NCBI GenBank assembly: GCA_964655935.1 | Contig: CAZZNY010000002.1 | Location: forward strand, 186,001-250,000 | Length of the DNA: 64,000 nucleotides | Source: CAZZNY01 sp964655935 | GTDB lineage: Bacteria > Patescibacteriota > Gracilibacteria > BD1-5 > UBA2023 | Reading direction: 5' to 3' | Notes under the pieces: generated by a model | Database searches by the model: none | What the model saw: only the letters and a program-made list of their open reading frames with translations | What the model was told of the DNA's origin: nothing | Position numbers and translations under genes: made by a program | In this document: one piece after another, positions 11,663 to 22,233 of the stretch | How positions within the stretch are numbered: position 1 is the first letter of the stretch | Layout of the letters: each line of letters starts with the position of its first letter

Positions 11663-11783
11663 TGTCATTCTGAGTGAAGCGAAGAATCCCTTATACTCAA
11701 ACAATCATAAAATTCCAATAATTGTGCTTAATCAAAACTTGATGTTTAAAGGATTCTCACGTCGCTCCGCTCCTCAGAATGAC
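11663..11783. repeat. Inverted-repeat element, copy C (GTCATTCTGAG family)
   Basis: GTCATTCTGAGTGAAGCGAAG and CTCAGAATGAC ends with CCCTTATACTCAAAC inside; the centre differs from copies A and B. It lies between sufC and the DUF4349-like gene. Confidence 0.75.
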
Positions 11784-11798
11784 AGGTTCTCTTAATTC

Positions 11799-12539
11799 TT
11801 AATTCTCCTCAAATCCCTTCTCTGCAATCTCCTCTGCTAATTCTTTTCCTCATTTTCTCTCCACTACTCATTTTTTCAAAATCACCACTTCATCGGGTGG
11901 AAGAAATTCTGCCATACGAAAATTGTGTGTGATGACGATGAGACATCGATCGTCTCGTCTTTCTGCAGCAAGAAACTGTGCGATCGTCGCAAACGCATCG
12001 ACATCAAGTCCGGAATCGATCTCATCAAGAATAATGTATTTTGGATCTAGAAGCTTCATCTGAAGAATCTCTATTTTTCGTTTTTCTCACCCAGAAAATC
12101 CGACATTCAAATCTCGCTGCAGCATTTTTTCATCGATATGAAGTTCTGCGAGAATCGGTTTTAAAAAGCGGAGAAAGACGAATGGAGTCAGCGCTTTTGT
12201 CTCTGGCTTGGTACGAGCAAGATAGACATTATAGATCGTTCTAAGATATTCCATGAGTCGTACTCATTTGATCTCAGGCACGTGCTGAAAAGAAAGAAAT
12301 AACCCCTTCGCACTGCGAACATCCGGTGTCACATTCGTAATACTTTCACCATCGAGAATAATCTCACCGGATTCTATCTTGTACTTTGGATGACCCATGA
12401 GTGAAAAAGCGAGACTCGATTTTCCTGAGCCATTCTTTCCGAGAAGATAGTATGTTTTTCCGAGTGAAAAATCGAGAGAAATATCTTGTAAAATATGTTT
12501 ATCCTCGACATAAACAGAGAGATTTTTGAGAGTAAGCAT
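11799..12539 (-). CDS. sufC: Fe-S assembly ATPase SufC
   Basis: ABC-type ATPase (246 aa) that drives the SufBCD scaffold. Walker A is GKNGSGKSS, Q-loop FQHVPEI, signature GFSGGEKRK, Walker B YIILDEIDSGLD, with a switch His in VITHN. Several TGA codons are read as Gly, including the first Gly of the signature region. I start it at ATG 12539 (MLTLKNLSVYVEDK), which gives the usual SufC N-terminus, rather than at an ATG 45 nt further upstream. It is the promoter-proximal suf gene, followed by the DUF4349-like and pilin-like genes before sufB. Confidence 0.94.
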
Positions 12540-12561
12540 AAAAACGAATAGTAAAAATATA

Positions 12562-13422
12562 TTATTTTCGAATATTAAGTGCATCTACAACTCGTTCTCG
12601 AAATCAACCAGTCCGTGGAAAACGAGAAATCACTCGTGGATCAAAAGTCTCAGAGGTGGACTGTATTTTTACCTCATGTAACATTTGGGTTATTTCTCCT
12701 GGGGTCCACACTCGATACAATTCATCTCTTGTTTCTGTTCCATACATAAGAACGAGGGCGGATATCTTCTTCTCAAGTTCAGCAACCTGATCTGGTGCAG
12801 TGTTATCTATGTGAGCGAAATCCCGTCTAGAAATATGTTTTTCTCGTCCTAAAAATTTCATAAGAGTACATAAAGTTTTTCGAGCAACGTAAATCGGTTT
12901 TTTTGCTTTTATTGGTTTAAAATACGTAGTTCAATCATTTTCCGATTCTTCAGCGATTCTCATCATAAAAAGTTTTGCCTTTTCTTTTTCATCAGATGAT
13001 GTATCTACTGGTAAAAGCTCTCATATTCTTCGCTCCATACCAACAACATCTAAGCTAAGATTGTAAGAATATTCTTCATTGCTCGTATTTTCAATACTCA
13101 CTTCCAATCCTAAATGACTCCTCTGAAATGATATATAAAAATCTCATACTTTCATTCTACCAGATCCAAGTGAAAATTGGTAAAGCCCCTGATTATCTCG
13201 AATATCAAGAAATGGAATACCTGGGGCGGTTTCTTGTTTTTGCCATTTACTTCCAAACGATACCGTCGTAACAAGCGAGCTATTTTTGTATATTTTTATC
13301 GTGTGTTTTTCTGGATTAATTGCCACTTTTGATCGAGGAGAAAAACGAAGATGTTTTGTATTATTTGCTGACACATCATCTCATATCGATGCCGGAAGAA
13401 AATGTGGTTTCGTATAAGTCAT
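12562..13422 (-). CDS. Hypothetical 286-residue protein
   Basis: Frame from ATG 13422 to TAA 12562-12564 with TGA codons read as Gly. The first 130 residues are beta-rich (KHTIKIYKNSSLVTTVSFGSK), the rest mixed and charged, with no signal peptide or membrane helix. It ends 22 bp upstream of the sufC start on the same strand and could be co-transcribed with it. No family is recognised, so a role in Fe-S assembly cannot be claimed. Confidence 0.65.
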
Positions 13423-13488
13423 ATTCTATGGTTAATAGGTCAAATGAGACTCTATTATACAAAAGATTATCGAAAAGCAAGTATGTCT

Positions 13489-14262
13489 CTACAGAGACAT
13501 TTCTATACCAACCGGACAGTGATCTGATCCCATGATTTCATTTCGTATAAATGCGGTTTCAAGCTTCTCTTTCAGATTCTCGGAAGTGAGAAAATAATCA
13601 ATGCGCCAACCAATATTTCGAGCCCGACAATTCATGAAGTTACTCCACCAAGTATAGGCTTTCGGGGTGTCCGGATAGAGATGTCTGAAAGTATCGACAA
13701 ATTTTCATTCTTCTACAAATTTTGAGAATCCAGCCCGTTCTTCATCAGTAAATCCGGCATTCCCACGGTTTGAAGCGGGATTTTCGATATCGATCTCCTT
13801 GTGTGCTACATTCAAATCTCCACAGACAATAACCGGTTTTTCTACTTCGAGTCGTTTCAAATAATCATAAAATAACGAATCCCAAAGCTGACGATATTCG
13901 AGACGTTCAAGCTCTCGTTTTGCATTCGGCGTATAGACTGTAACGAAAAAATAATTCTCGAATTCCAGCGTAATAATTCGTCATTCCGTATCATGCTCTG
14001 GAAATCCGAGTCAATACAACACGTTTAAAGGCTTTTTCTTCGTAAAAACAGCCGTACCAGAATATCACTTTTTCTCGGCTGCATTCCAGTATATCTCATA
14101 TCAAAGACTCGCAAGATCCATCCGAGCTGGAAACTGATCAAACATTGCCTTTACTTCTTGAAGACCAATAATATCAGGATTTTCGACCCTGAGATATTCG
14201 AGAAAACCTTTTTCAAGATTTGATCGAATCCCATTCACATTCCAGGAAACAAACTTTGTCAT
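13489..14262 (-). CDS. xthA: Exodeoxyribonuclease III (AP endonuclease)
   Basis: ExoIII-type AP endonuclease and 3'-5' exonuclease of base excision repair (257 aa). Family motifs in order: WNVNGIRS, LQEVK (metal-binding Glu), VTVYTPN, VCGDLNVAH (catalytic Asp/Asn), and the C-terminal WRIDYFLTS and GSDHCPV (catalytic His). TGA-encoded glycines include GYEIYW and GYSGTAVF. Length is normal. The start has no Shine-Dalgarno sequence. It is upstream of and in the same direction as the 286-aa gene but has its own role in DNA repair. Confidence 0.93.
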
Positions 14263-14419
14263 ATATTGCAAAATAATGCGATAATTTGGGAAAATTGTAT
14301 CGATAACAACTAAAAAACAAAATCTGAAATATTTTGACTTTTCAGTAAATTTATGATTAACTTCATCTGTTTAAAAAATCGATCGTATATAAAAATCATT
14401 ATTTCTTACTATCCATCAT

Positions 14420-14761
14420 ATGTTAACCACTTGAGTGGACAAAATTTTACAGCTTCCCGTCGAAGAAGTTCTTCGAAAATGAGAAGCTGCTATTCGTGCT
14501 GAATATAAGTTTTTACCAGGAATTAACTACCGGGAAATACACTCAAGTTGGGCAAAGTGATTTTCTGGAAGATTACAAGGAAAAACAAGGGAAGAAATCA
14601 AAAATCTTATTACGAAAGAAAAAGACTCTATTATCTGAAGTGGTGATCATATTCGAGCCTTTTCTCGAGATACGAGATTGAAAATATTACACTTACTAGA
14701 AAAAACAACCGACGTAACTTTTTTCTGAGGTTTAAAAAAACTTTGTGGAATGGCAGCATAA
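14420..14761 (+). CDS. Hypothetical 113-residue protein
   Basis: Frame ATG 14420 to TAA 14759-14761 with about five TGA codons read as Gly. Basic, soluble-looking and helical, with no membrane segment and no recognised family. It starts divergently from exonuclease III. A second small gene follows in the same direction after about 50 bp. Confidence 0.6.
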
Positions 14762-14813
14762 TTATTTGATTCATTTATGATTTTTGATAATTATTTCTTA
14801 ATTCCTTGCACAT

Positions 14814-15104
14814 ATGGAAACTATAAAATATAGTTGAACCAGAAGTTTTGTTCCAAATTCAGAACAACAAAGGCCTCTTGAAGACTATGTTTTCCTTTGT
14901 AACCGACTTTCTCCAAGCGATGAAGATGTTGTACTATGTGAAGCTGAAAAAGCAGAACTAAAAATAAAGCTCTTAGCTTTATGAGTTCCTATTGAAGAAT
15001 TAACAACTATTGAGCTTGCTAGTGTTGCTGAGAAAACTCGTATACTGGTTGCGGCCTGTAACAATCCTCCTCTAGGTCGTAAAGCAATAATTTCTGCCGC
15101 ATAA
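14814..15104 (+). CDS. Hypothetical 96-residue protein
   Basis: Frame ATG 14814 to TAA 15102-15104 with two TGA codons read as Gly. The C-terminal half is helical and hydrophobic (EELTTIELASVAEKTRILVAA) but not clearly membrane-spanning. It is followed directly by a hairpin terminator, so it probably ends the short transcript that includes the 113-aa gene. No family is recognised. Confidence 0.6.
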
Positions 15105-15106
15105 AT

Positions 15107-15138
15107 AAACCCCGGTGTTCTAAAGAACCCCAGGGTTT
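15107..15138 (+). terminator. Terminator after the 96-aa gene
   Basis: AAACCCCGGTGTTC/GAACCCCAGGGTTT hairpin with loop TAAA and two internal mismatches; only a short T-run follows. Confidence 0.6.
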
Positions 15139-15202
15139 AAATTAAACTTGCTTTTGGCTACAATTTCGGTATAAATGGGGCGTTTAAGAATGATATATTC
15201 GC

Positions 15203-16348
15203 ATGTCAAAAAGTTTTCGTATCGATCCTACCCTAAAGAGTTTTCAAATCGTTGATAAACCACATATTTTTCATCAAGTAAAAAAATATTTTCGTGGTCT
15301 TTTTTTGCGTCGTTTTTGACTCTGAACCGATGTTCTTTCTCAGATTCGAGTAATTATTTCAGATAAAGATTTTAATGAACCAAATGAACTATTTGATGCC
15401 TTACGAATTTTCTTCCTGTCTGCCTATCACGATCTCAATCTTTCGATTTATTACTATCGTAGAAAAGATGCTTCTCTTGATTTTTTCCTCGGAGATGCCT
15501 ATGCTCACACCAAAAAAATTCATCTTCAAAAAGTACCAGAATCAGATTATATCAATGAAAAAGAGGCGGTCGAAAGTTATAAATTCGAGGGCCGATTACG
15601 CACAGGTTGATTTTGATGAAGTGCTGCCATTCGAATAGAAAACTTTGTTTTTTCTTTCTGAGTTCGTCAATGAACGGGTGATAAAAGTCTCCGTGATATC
15701 CAGGCGCTTTTTCTAGTGGGCCTTTCTGAGCTCATCAAAGCCAAGCTTAATATCATGAAAGAAAAATATACCGATCCTCGAACGAATCTCTACAATAATA
15801 AATACATCAAAGAGGTTGGATCGACGAAAGCCTATTCCGTCGTAAAAATAGACATAAATGATTTTAAAATGGCAAACGATACTTACGGTCATGAAGCTGG
15901 AGATGTCGTACTCGAAGAACTCGGAAAAATTCTCAAACAATCAGTCCGAAGTGATGATAAAGCCTGTCGAGATGGAGGGGATGAATTCCTGCTTCTCATC
16001 GACTCAGCCGAGATGGTCTCAATAGAACGAATTATCGAACGAATCGAACACAGTCTCGCAGTTATCAATGGACATCGCCCGTTTCCCGTTTATGTCACCA
16101 TCGGATATTGCCTCTATACCAGCAATCTTACCTTTGAACAACGTGTCAAAATCGCTGACGAGCAAATGTACAAACAAAAATGAGATGATAGTGCCATCTA
16201 TCGAATCTCACAGAAAATCGCAAATATCAAAAATCCGAAAAGTCTCGATCAGCTCCTGCTCCAAATTATCCAGAGTTATCCCGAATCGGAAGCTGCTATT
16301 CATATTAACCAGGTTCTTCAAGATATTCAAGATAAAACTAATTCTTAA
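15203..16348 (+). CDS. Diguanylate cyclase (GGDEF protein)
   Basis: 381 residues. The N-terminal half (about 1-180) is unassigned. The GGDEF domain (about 195-335) makes c-di-GMP from GTP: KIDINDFKMANDTYGHEAGD carries metal and base contacts, CRDGGDEF is the active-site loop, and RSDD five residues before GGDEF matches the allosteric inhibitory I-site. Several TGA codons are read as Gly, including GGFGG at about 155. No signal peptide or membrane helix, so probably cytosolic. A PAS/HD protein that could degrade the messenger lies 4 kb downstream. Start ATG 15203 has no Shine-Dalgarno sequence. Confidence 0.88.
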
Positions 16349-16358
16349 CTAAACTTTT

Positions 16359-17798
16359 ATGGAATTCAAGAATCTTTCTCTCAAGGAAATTGTTCGTCTC
16401 ATCAAAGAGTGAAAAACAACCCAAAAAGAAGTATACGAATATTTTGCGAATCGTATCAAAGCAATCAATCCAGAACTTCTCGCATTCGACTGCGTTCGTG
16501 AATTCTCTGAACAAGATATAAATTCTCCTCTCGCTGGAATTCCCCTAGGAGTAAAAGAGGTTTTTAGTGAAGCTGGTGTCGAGACAAATGCAAGTTCTCG
16601 CGTACTTGAAGGATATAAACCACCTTTTGACTGTACGATTATCGATCGACTTAAGAAAGCAGGTTTTTCTAGTATGGGAAAACTTAATATGGACGAATTC
16701 GCGATGGGAGGAAGTGGAGAAAATAGTTCTTTTAAAATCACAAAAAATCCATGGGATCCAACAAGAATTCCTGGAGGAAGTAGCTCAGGAAGTGCCGCTT
16801 CAGTCGCCGCTGGTCTTATTCCTGCTTCACTCGGTACAGATACTGGAGGATCGATCCGTCAGCCAGCTTCTATGTGTGGTATCGTTGGATTTAAGCCAAC
16901 CTATGGAAGAAATTCACGATTCGGAGTGATCGCCATGGCTTCCAGCCTCGATACTCCTGGGACTTTCACTCGTACGGTCGAAGATGCTGCTCTACTGTAT
17001 TCGATCACCGCGGGTCACGATGAAAAAGATGCGACCAGTCTCAATATTCCGGTAACGATTGACCCAAATATTTTTACGAAATTAGATCTTAAATGACTTC
17101 GTATCGGAATTCCAGCCGAATATTTCGTCGATGGAATCGATGCAGGAGTGCGAACAGAAATCGAAAAATCAATCGAAACCCTCAAATCACTCGGTGCTGA
17201 AATTATCAATATTAGCCTTCCTTATACACAATACGGTCTCGCTGTCTATTATGTTCTCATGCCATGAGAAGTATCGACCAATCTTGCCAGATACGATGGA
17301 ATTCGTTATGGAAACACTACCGGAGATGGACATGATATAGCTGCAAATCGCTGAGAATTTTTCGGAAAAGAAGCACAACGACGAATCATGCTCGGAGCCT
17401 ATATGCTCTCAAGCGAATCCTATGATATCTACTACCGACGAGCTTCTATGGTTCGGGAACTCATCCGTGAAGATTTTAAAAAAGCATTCGAAAAAGTCGA
17501 TGTGATCGTTACGCCGACTGCTCCGACCGTCGCATGGAAAATAGGAGAACGAGTCTCCGATCCTCTCAAAATGTATCTCTCAGATATTTTCACAGCACCT
17601 TCGAGTCTCGCAGGTCTTCCTGGACTCACGGTTCCCTGCGGATATGCACTTCCTGAAGATGGCGGCACAGAAACACTCCCAGTCGGACTCCAAATTCTCG
17701 GACCAACTCTCGGAGAAGAAAAAATATTTCTCGTCGGCCATGTTTTCGAACAAGCTGTACAATCTTACATCAAATCAAAGCAACCAAAAATATGGTAG
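16359..17798 (+). CDS. gatA: Glutamyl-tRNA(Gln) amidotransferase subunit A
   Basis: Amidase subunit of GatCAB (479 aa), which releases ammonia from glutamine to convert Glu-tRNA(Gln) to Gln-tRNA(Gln). The amidase triad is visible: Lys in LGVKEVF, the Ser-rich GGSSSGSAASVAAG, and the nucleophile loop GTDTGGSIRQPA. The C-terminal GLPGLTVPCGY and PVGLQILGP are typical. A few TGA codons are read as Gly, for example in LKGLRIGIP. Length is normal. gatB and gatC are not in this window. The stop overlaps the start of the next gene (ATGGTAG). Confidence 0.94.
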
Positions 17799-18649
17799 AA
17801 TTCCGTCGCTTCTGAAATGCAATACATCCAGATATTGTCTCTCAAATACCCGTTCTCTCACGACATCGAACAAAACATATCGAATCTCCTAATGGAACTA
17901 TCGTCTATTCTCGAATCAATGGATGGATTATTGTTATTTGTCCAGAAACCAATGGAAGACACTTAATACATCTCAGTAAATCCTATCTTCCAGAAGAAAG
18001 AGATACCGCCGAAAGAAACATTGATATTATTCGAGATTTTTGTGGATCTCTCAATATAGAACCCATTATCTCGACTCAATTCCATGAAGTTATGTGACTC
18101 ATAGCTGCACAAGAAAGTGAAAATACAAAATACCTTACCTTGAGTGCACCAACAAATACTGGAGACATGAATGATCTTTTTGCTTTTCTTGAACATAGTT
18201 CATTTCAAATGAAACACCATGTTCAATCCACGGTTCGATCACTTCTTACTACTGACGATCTTGTGAATTATATAAACAGTATTCCTTTTTTGAAGGAATA
18301 TGGTCTCAGTATAACAAAACAAGTGGGTTCCGAAATTATACTTTCTGGAAGTACTGGTTGGAAATACAGCATCTCTCTCAATACGGATAAGCAAGTGATC
18401 GATATGTCGTTTGTGGCTACACCAAAACCAGGGAGAGTATGGGGAGAAAAATTTCTTCAGTATGTTGATAGGATAGCTCAAACACATGATTTTCGTCATA
18501 TTCCTGAATCCATATTCGGACATCATTATTGAATTCCTATCGATCAATTCGCCTATGAATTCAATTCACTCTTGGAGGATGTAGATCGATTCTGGGAAGG
18601 AGAACCAAAACAAGAAGAGGAGAAATGTACTGCAAATTCTGCTATATAG
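17792..18649 (+). CDS. Hypothetical 285-residue protein overlapping gatA
   Basis: Starts at ATG 17792, overlapping the last 7 nt of gatA, and ends at TAG 18647-18649, so it is translationally linked to gatA. TGA codons read as Gly include GNAIHP and HHYGIPID. The first 110 residues have an alternating beta pattern; the rest is mixed. The C-terminus is acidic (EGEPKQEEEK). No family is recognised. Confidence 0.65.
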
Positions 18650-18715
18650 TATTCTTTTTGAATACAAATATATGAGAAATTCCCTCTTATATCAGAAAAA
18701 CTCTAGAAAAATCCT

Positions 18716-18742
18716 TTGCATCCGCCAAAAAATCCATATAAT
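18716..18742 (+). promoter_or_regulatory. Promoter of the 109-aa gene
   Basis: TTGCAT, 15-bp spacer, TATAAT (18737-18742), 35 bp upstream of ATG 18778. Confidence 0.55.
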
Positions 18743-18777
18743 ACACAGTCTCTAGTACTTTTTTATTCAATAGAGAC

Positions 18778-19107
18778 ATGAATTCCGTTACTCACAATGA
18801 AGCTATAGCTTCACATCAGAATCGTTTTGTTTTCCAAAATATCGTAATAGACAATGTTATCCAGGCTGTTCAAGAAAAATTCGGAGCAATTACTTGTACT
18901 ATCGCAAACACTCCACGGGATGCAAAAGAAGTAATCTTTGTTGTATCTGAAAGAATTAAGCTCACTCTACGTCCGGATAATAATGATGCTTGTAATCTAC
19001 TACTCAGTGGATTTCGTGATAATATATTTGCGGGAAAAGAGGCAATTCACGTAAATAACGCTTCAAATAAAATAATTCAAATGATTACCATGCTTCAAGC
19101 TGCATAA
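18778..19107 (+). CDS. Hypothetical 109-residue protein
   Basis: Frame ATG 18778 to TAA 19105-19107 without internal TGA. It has its own promoter and a strong terminator, so it is a single-gene transcript. The pattern is helix, then beta hairpins (AITCTIANTPRDAKEVIFVV), then helix, suggesting a small alpha/beta cytosolic protein. There is no Shine-Dalgarno sequence, unlike the cassette class. No family is recognised. Confidence 0.65.
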   Translation: MNSVTHNEAIASHQNRFVFQNIVIDNVIQAVQEKFGAITCTIANTPRDAKEVIFVVSERIKLTLRPDNNDACNLLLSGFRDNIFAGKEAIHVNNASNKIIQMITMLQAA

Positions 19108-19110
19108 TCA

Positions 19111-19142
19111 AAAAATCTCTCGGAAAATTCCGAGAGATTTTT
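19111..19142. terminator. Bidirectional terminator
   Basis: AAAAATCTCTCGGAA/TTCCGAGAGATTTTT, a near-perfect stem with A- and T-tracts, between a plus-strand gene and a convergent minus-strand gene. Confidence 0.85.
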
Positions 19143-19144
19143 AA

Positions 19145-19378
19145 TTATATTTGCACAGAAGATTCTTCTTTAGTAAAAAATACTTTTTTTACTGCCATAA
19201 CAACGCCCGCTAAAACTATAGCCGTTCAAATAGTGTGAGCTAAGTAGTGTTGCTGTGAATAGAGTCAAGTCTTGCTTGGTCAATGAGCTATATATTCCAA
19301 TCCGTTTTGTTCTTTTGCTGCGATATCCTTTGGAAGAGGATGTTCCACTCCTCCTGATCATGACGACTGTAATAGCAT
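19145..19378 (-). CDS. Small single-helix membrane protein
   Basis: 77 residues from ATG 19378 to TAA 19145-19147, with TGA codons read as Gly (SSGSGGVEH and others). One hydrophobic helix near the C-terminus (about HTIGTAIVLAGVVMAV) is followed by a basic end. It lies immediately downstream of the PAS/HD gene on the same strand and may belong to that sensory block. No family is recognised. Confidence 0.55.
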
Positions 19379-19413
19379 AATTTTAATTGTTAACGGCTAA
19401 ATTTTTCAGAATT

Positions 19414-20952
19414 TTAATCCTTTTTTTGTGACATATTTCTAAGTTTTTCTACCGCCTCTTTGAGTCGCAGGTAATTCTTATATTCATCTTCTGTCAGATC
19501 TTCTTTTTCTAATCTTGTTTCAAATTCACTAATATATAATTCTACTTCGATGATCTTTTCTGAGACAAGTGAATTGTCTTTTTTTCTGAGGAATTCTTTT
19601 ATTTTTTCTTTCAGACTACCGTTTTCATACAAAGTAACAACGACACGTGGGTCAAATTGAATTTTTGTACTTGGAAATTGAGTTGGAATATATAAAGTAT
19701 CTTCCCATTCGATACAACAAGAGTGTAATTTATCTTTTCCTATAGCCCTTTCCCATTTTGTTTTATCAAGCATAATTTTCCCATCAAGAGAAATCAATCA
19801 AGTAGAATCAAGAAGTTCTTTTTCAAGATAAGCAATAATCTCATCGATATTTGTTCAGAGGAATTTACTATATACTCGTCTCGATACGATCGCATCAATA
19901 ACATCTGCGATACTAATAATTCTTGCTTCTTCCGGGATATTTTCCCCCATAAGATGATTAAACTCAAGTGGATCCACTTCTTCACCTCAATCGATTTTTT
20001 CGACCAATCAATCAAATGTAAGTGTCGGATCGCCTTTATTGCTAAAGAAATCCGAATGATGCGGCATTCAACGAATGTTTGCACCATATCCGTTTTTTAC
20101 CCCATATATGACTCATTTTCCTGCATGACTATCCATGTGTATTCGTTGTTCTTTCGTTAACGCTCCAGGTTTTTGTAACACATATTCATCTACTTGTTCT
20201 TTTCCAAGATCATGAAACATGGCCATGACTTTTAGCTCGTCTATTCTATGAGTATTATATCAGTAAGCATCTGCAATCTCCACACTCAAATCCGTAACTC
20301 GACCAATGTGACCGCTTGTATACGCGTCTTTTGCCTCCATACTTCTTCTAGCAAGATCTCTCAAAGTATTCCCAGCCGTCGCTATTACTTCTTTTTTGTG
20401 TGCCGTTTCGATGCTTCCTTTTCGTACACTAATATCTCCATAGAATTCAGTATGCCAAGCAATGGTAACCAATTCTCAAGATCGGGATCGTAAAGTGCAA
20501 ACAAATTCCTCATATCATTCTTTCTTCTTGTGAGCAGTGTTTAGGCTGCTCTTTACGCGCGTCAATTCCTCCTCGGACCATCCGTAAAGCAACTCCATTA
20601 TATCAATTCCTTGCTTACTCATTTCTTGGATTTCTGAAAAAGAATATCCAGTAATTTGTTCCATCATTGGGTTCCAGAAAAATGGTTTATTTCATTTATA
20701 AATAACCACTGGATTTTTTTCATGAAGCACATTGTGAAGGAGAATTTTTTTTATTTCTTCTTCTTTTGAAAATTTCTTCTGTAACCGAGCGACAAGATAT
20801 CCCACACCAAAAGCAGCAAAAAGCCCAACCGCTCAAGCCCCATCAGAAAGTAAAGTATCAACCTTACTTTTTGTCACTGGAACATGTGAAATTTCTGAGC
20901 TTGTCTTAGGTCATTCTTGTATTTTTGATATGTTTCTTAATATTTCAGTCAT
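19414..20952 (-). CDS. Membrane-anchored PAS and HD(-GYP-like) phosphodiesterase-type protein
   Basis: 512 residues with many TGA codons read as Gly. A transmembrane helix (about 38-55, GAVGLFAAFGVGYLVARL) is followed by a PAS domain (about 75-185: NPVVIYKGNKPFFWNPMMEQITGYS) and an HD domain (about 205-390) with MFHDLGK, HMDSHAGKG, PHHSDF and IADVIDAIVSRRVY. The order of these matches HD-GYP c-di-GMP phosphodiesterases, but the GYP tripeptide is absent: after PHHSDF the loop reads FSNKGDP. The C-terminal 120 residues are an unassigned coiled coil. The substrate is therefore uncertain. It heads a run of four sensory genes and may oppose the GGDEF protein at 15203. Confidence 0.82.
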
Positions 20953-21003
20953 AATCTTTCTATTTTTTGTGTTCGGAAGAAAATAAAAACAAAACTATAC
21001 TAT

Positions 21004-22212
21004 TTATGTTTTAGGGCATGGGTGTGTATCAAGCCAAGCCTTATCTTCTGGATGTATTACTACACCAAATCGAATGGTTCACTGGGGACGTTCATTATTT
21101 TTTATAAGCGCCGAATTCCAAGTGATTCTGATTCTTTTTCCATCTTTACGAGTAAGTCAAAATTCTCGTAGTACATAACCTCATTCTATCGGAAGTGAAG
21201 CAAGTGCTCCTTTTACATCTGTATTATCCTTATATTCATCAGTATTTTTATACAACAAATCAACTATTTTCGGTCCAGCATCCATTAATTCTTTTCTTGT
21301 GTATCCAGTAATGCTTACAAACGAATCATTCAGATACAGAGCTGATCCATCAATATTATATATCCCTATAGGAGTCGACACTCTATTAAAACTCTCCATT
21401 ATTGATTCCCTTACATCCCTTCCACTTGTTTCTGTCTGAAATAATACACTATAAGAAGATGTCATAATTCCATGCATTGTTTCGGCAAGTTTATATGGAT
21501 CGGTATCAATAGTTGCTTCAGCTGATCATGAGTGAACTCAAGAAAGATTTGGTATTTTTACTGTAGGATTTTTTTCATTACCTGGAATAGTTATGTTTGA
21601 TTGATGAGATTCAAAAATACCTGGTATTTTTTCTCGTAATATTTGCATATGTTCCGGATTTTTTGGATCGAATTGTGTGGCAAGTTTGTCTAATAGTGTT
21701 GCAATAGTATGCTCATAATCTCACCGACGAGTCTTTAATTCATTTATTACAACAATAAGCCAACACCAAAAAGTAGCTGGAGCCATGGTGAGTATGAGCG
21801 GAATATTGTGTGTCGACACCGCATAAGTAAATCAAACAGTATTGGTGAATCAAAATTGAGCAAAAGTTGCTGTACTTACTGGATTATTATGTGTGTACAT
21901 CTTACGAAATTGTGGATAGTAAGCATACCAAACACTAATAGAACAAAGACCATAGAGTAACCCTAATATAAACCCTATTTTATTTGCTGATTTATCATAT
22001 TCTGCCTGTTTACTTTGAATCCATTTTATAGCTATATCAACACCAGTTTTTTGTTGTTCTTGAATCTCTTTTGGTAAGTTTTCCGTGGCTTGAAGGAGAG
22101 CAAAATGAGCACTCTGTTGAACGCCCTGTACAACAGGTGGAATACTTGATTGAGCTTCAGTACTAAGGGCAATCATACTGGCAAGTCAGAGAGTTTTTAA
22201 TGATTGCGCCAT
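21004..22212 (-). CDS. PQ-loop (SemiSWEET-like) membrane unit fused to a PAS domain, paralogue 1
   Basis: 402 residues. A signal-like N-terminus (1-22) and a helical spacer precede three membrane helices (about 70-175). The first ends in the PQ motif SVWYAYYPQFRKM, the second is FGFTNTVGFTYAVST, the third MAPATFWCWLIVVINEL. This is the three-helix PQ-loop layout of SemiSWEET sugar carriers. A linker leads to a C-terminal PAS domain (about 265-395: STPIGIYNIDGSALYLNDSFVSITGYTRKEL ... GTIRFGVVI). No kinase or cyclase follows. It lies 21 bp from a paralogue of the same design. A transporter-like sensor is inference; I know of no characterised protein with this fusion. Confidence 0.8.
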
Positions 22213-22233
22213 ATTTTTCTAAAAAATAATTGA

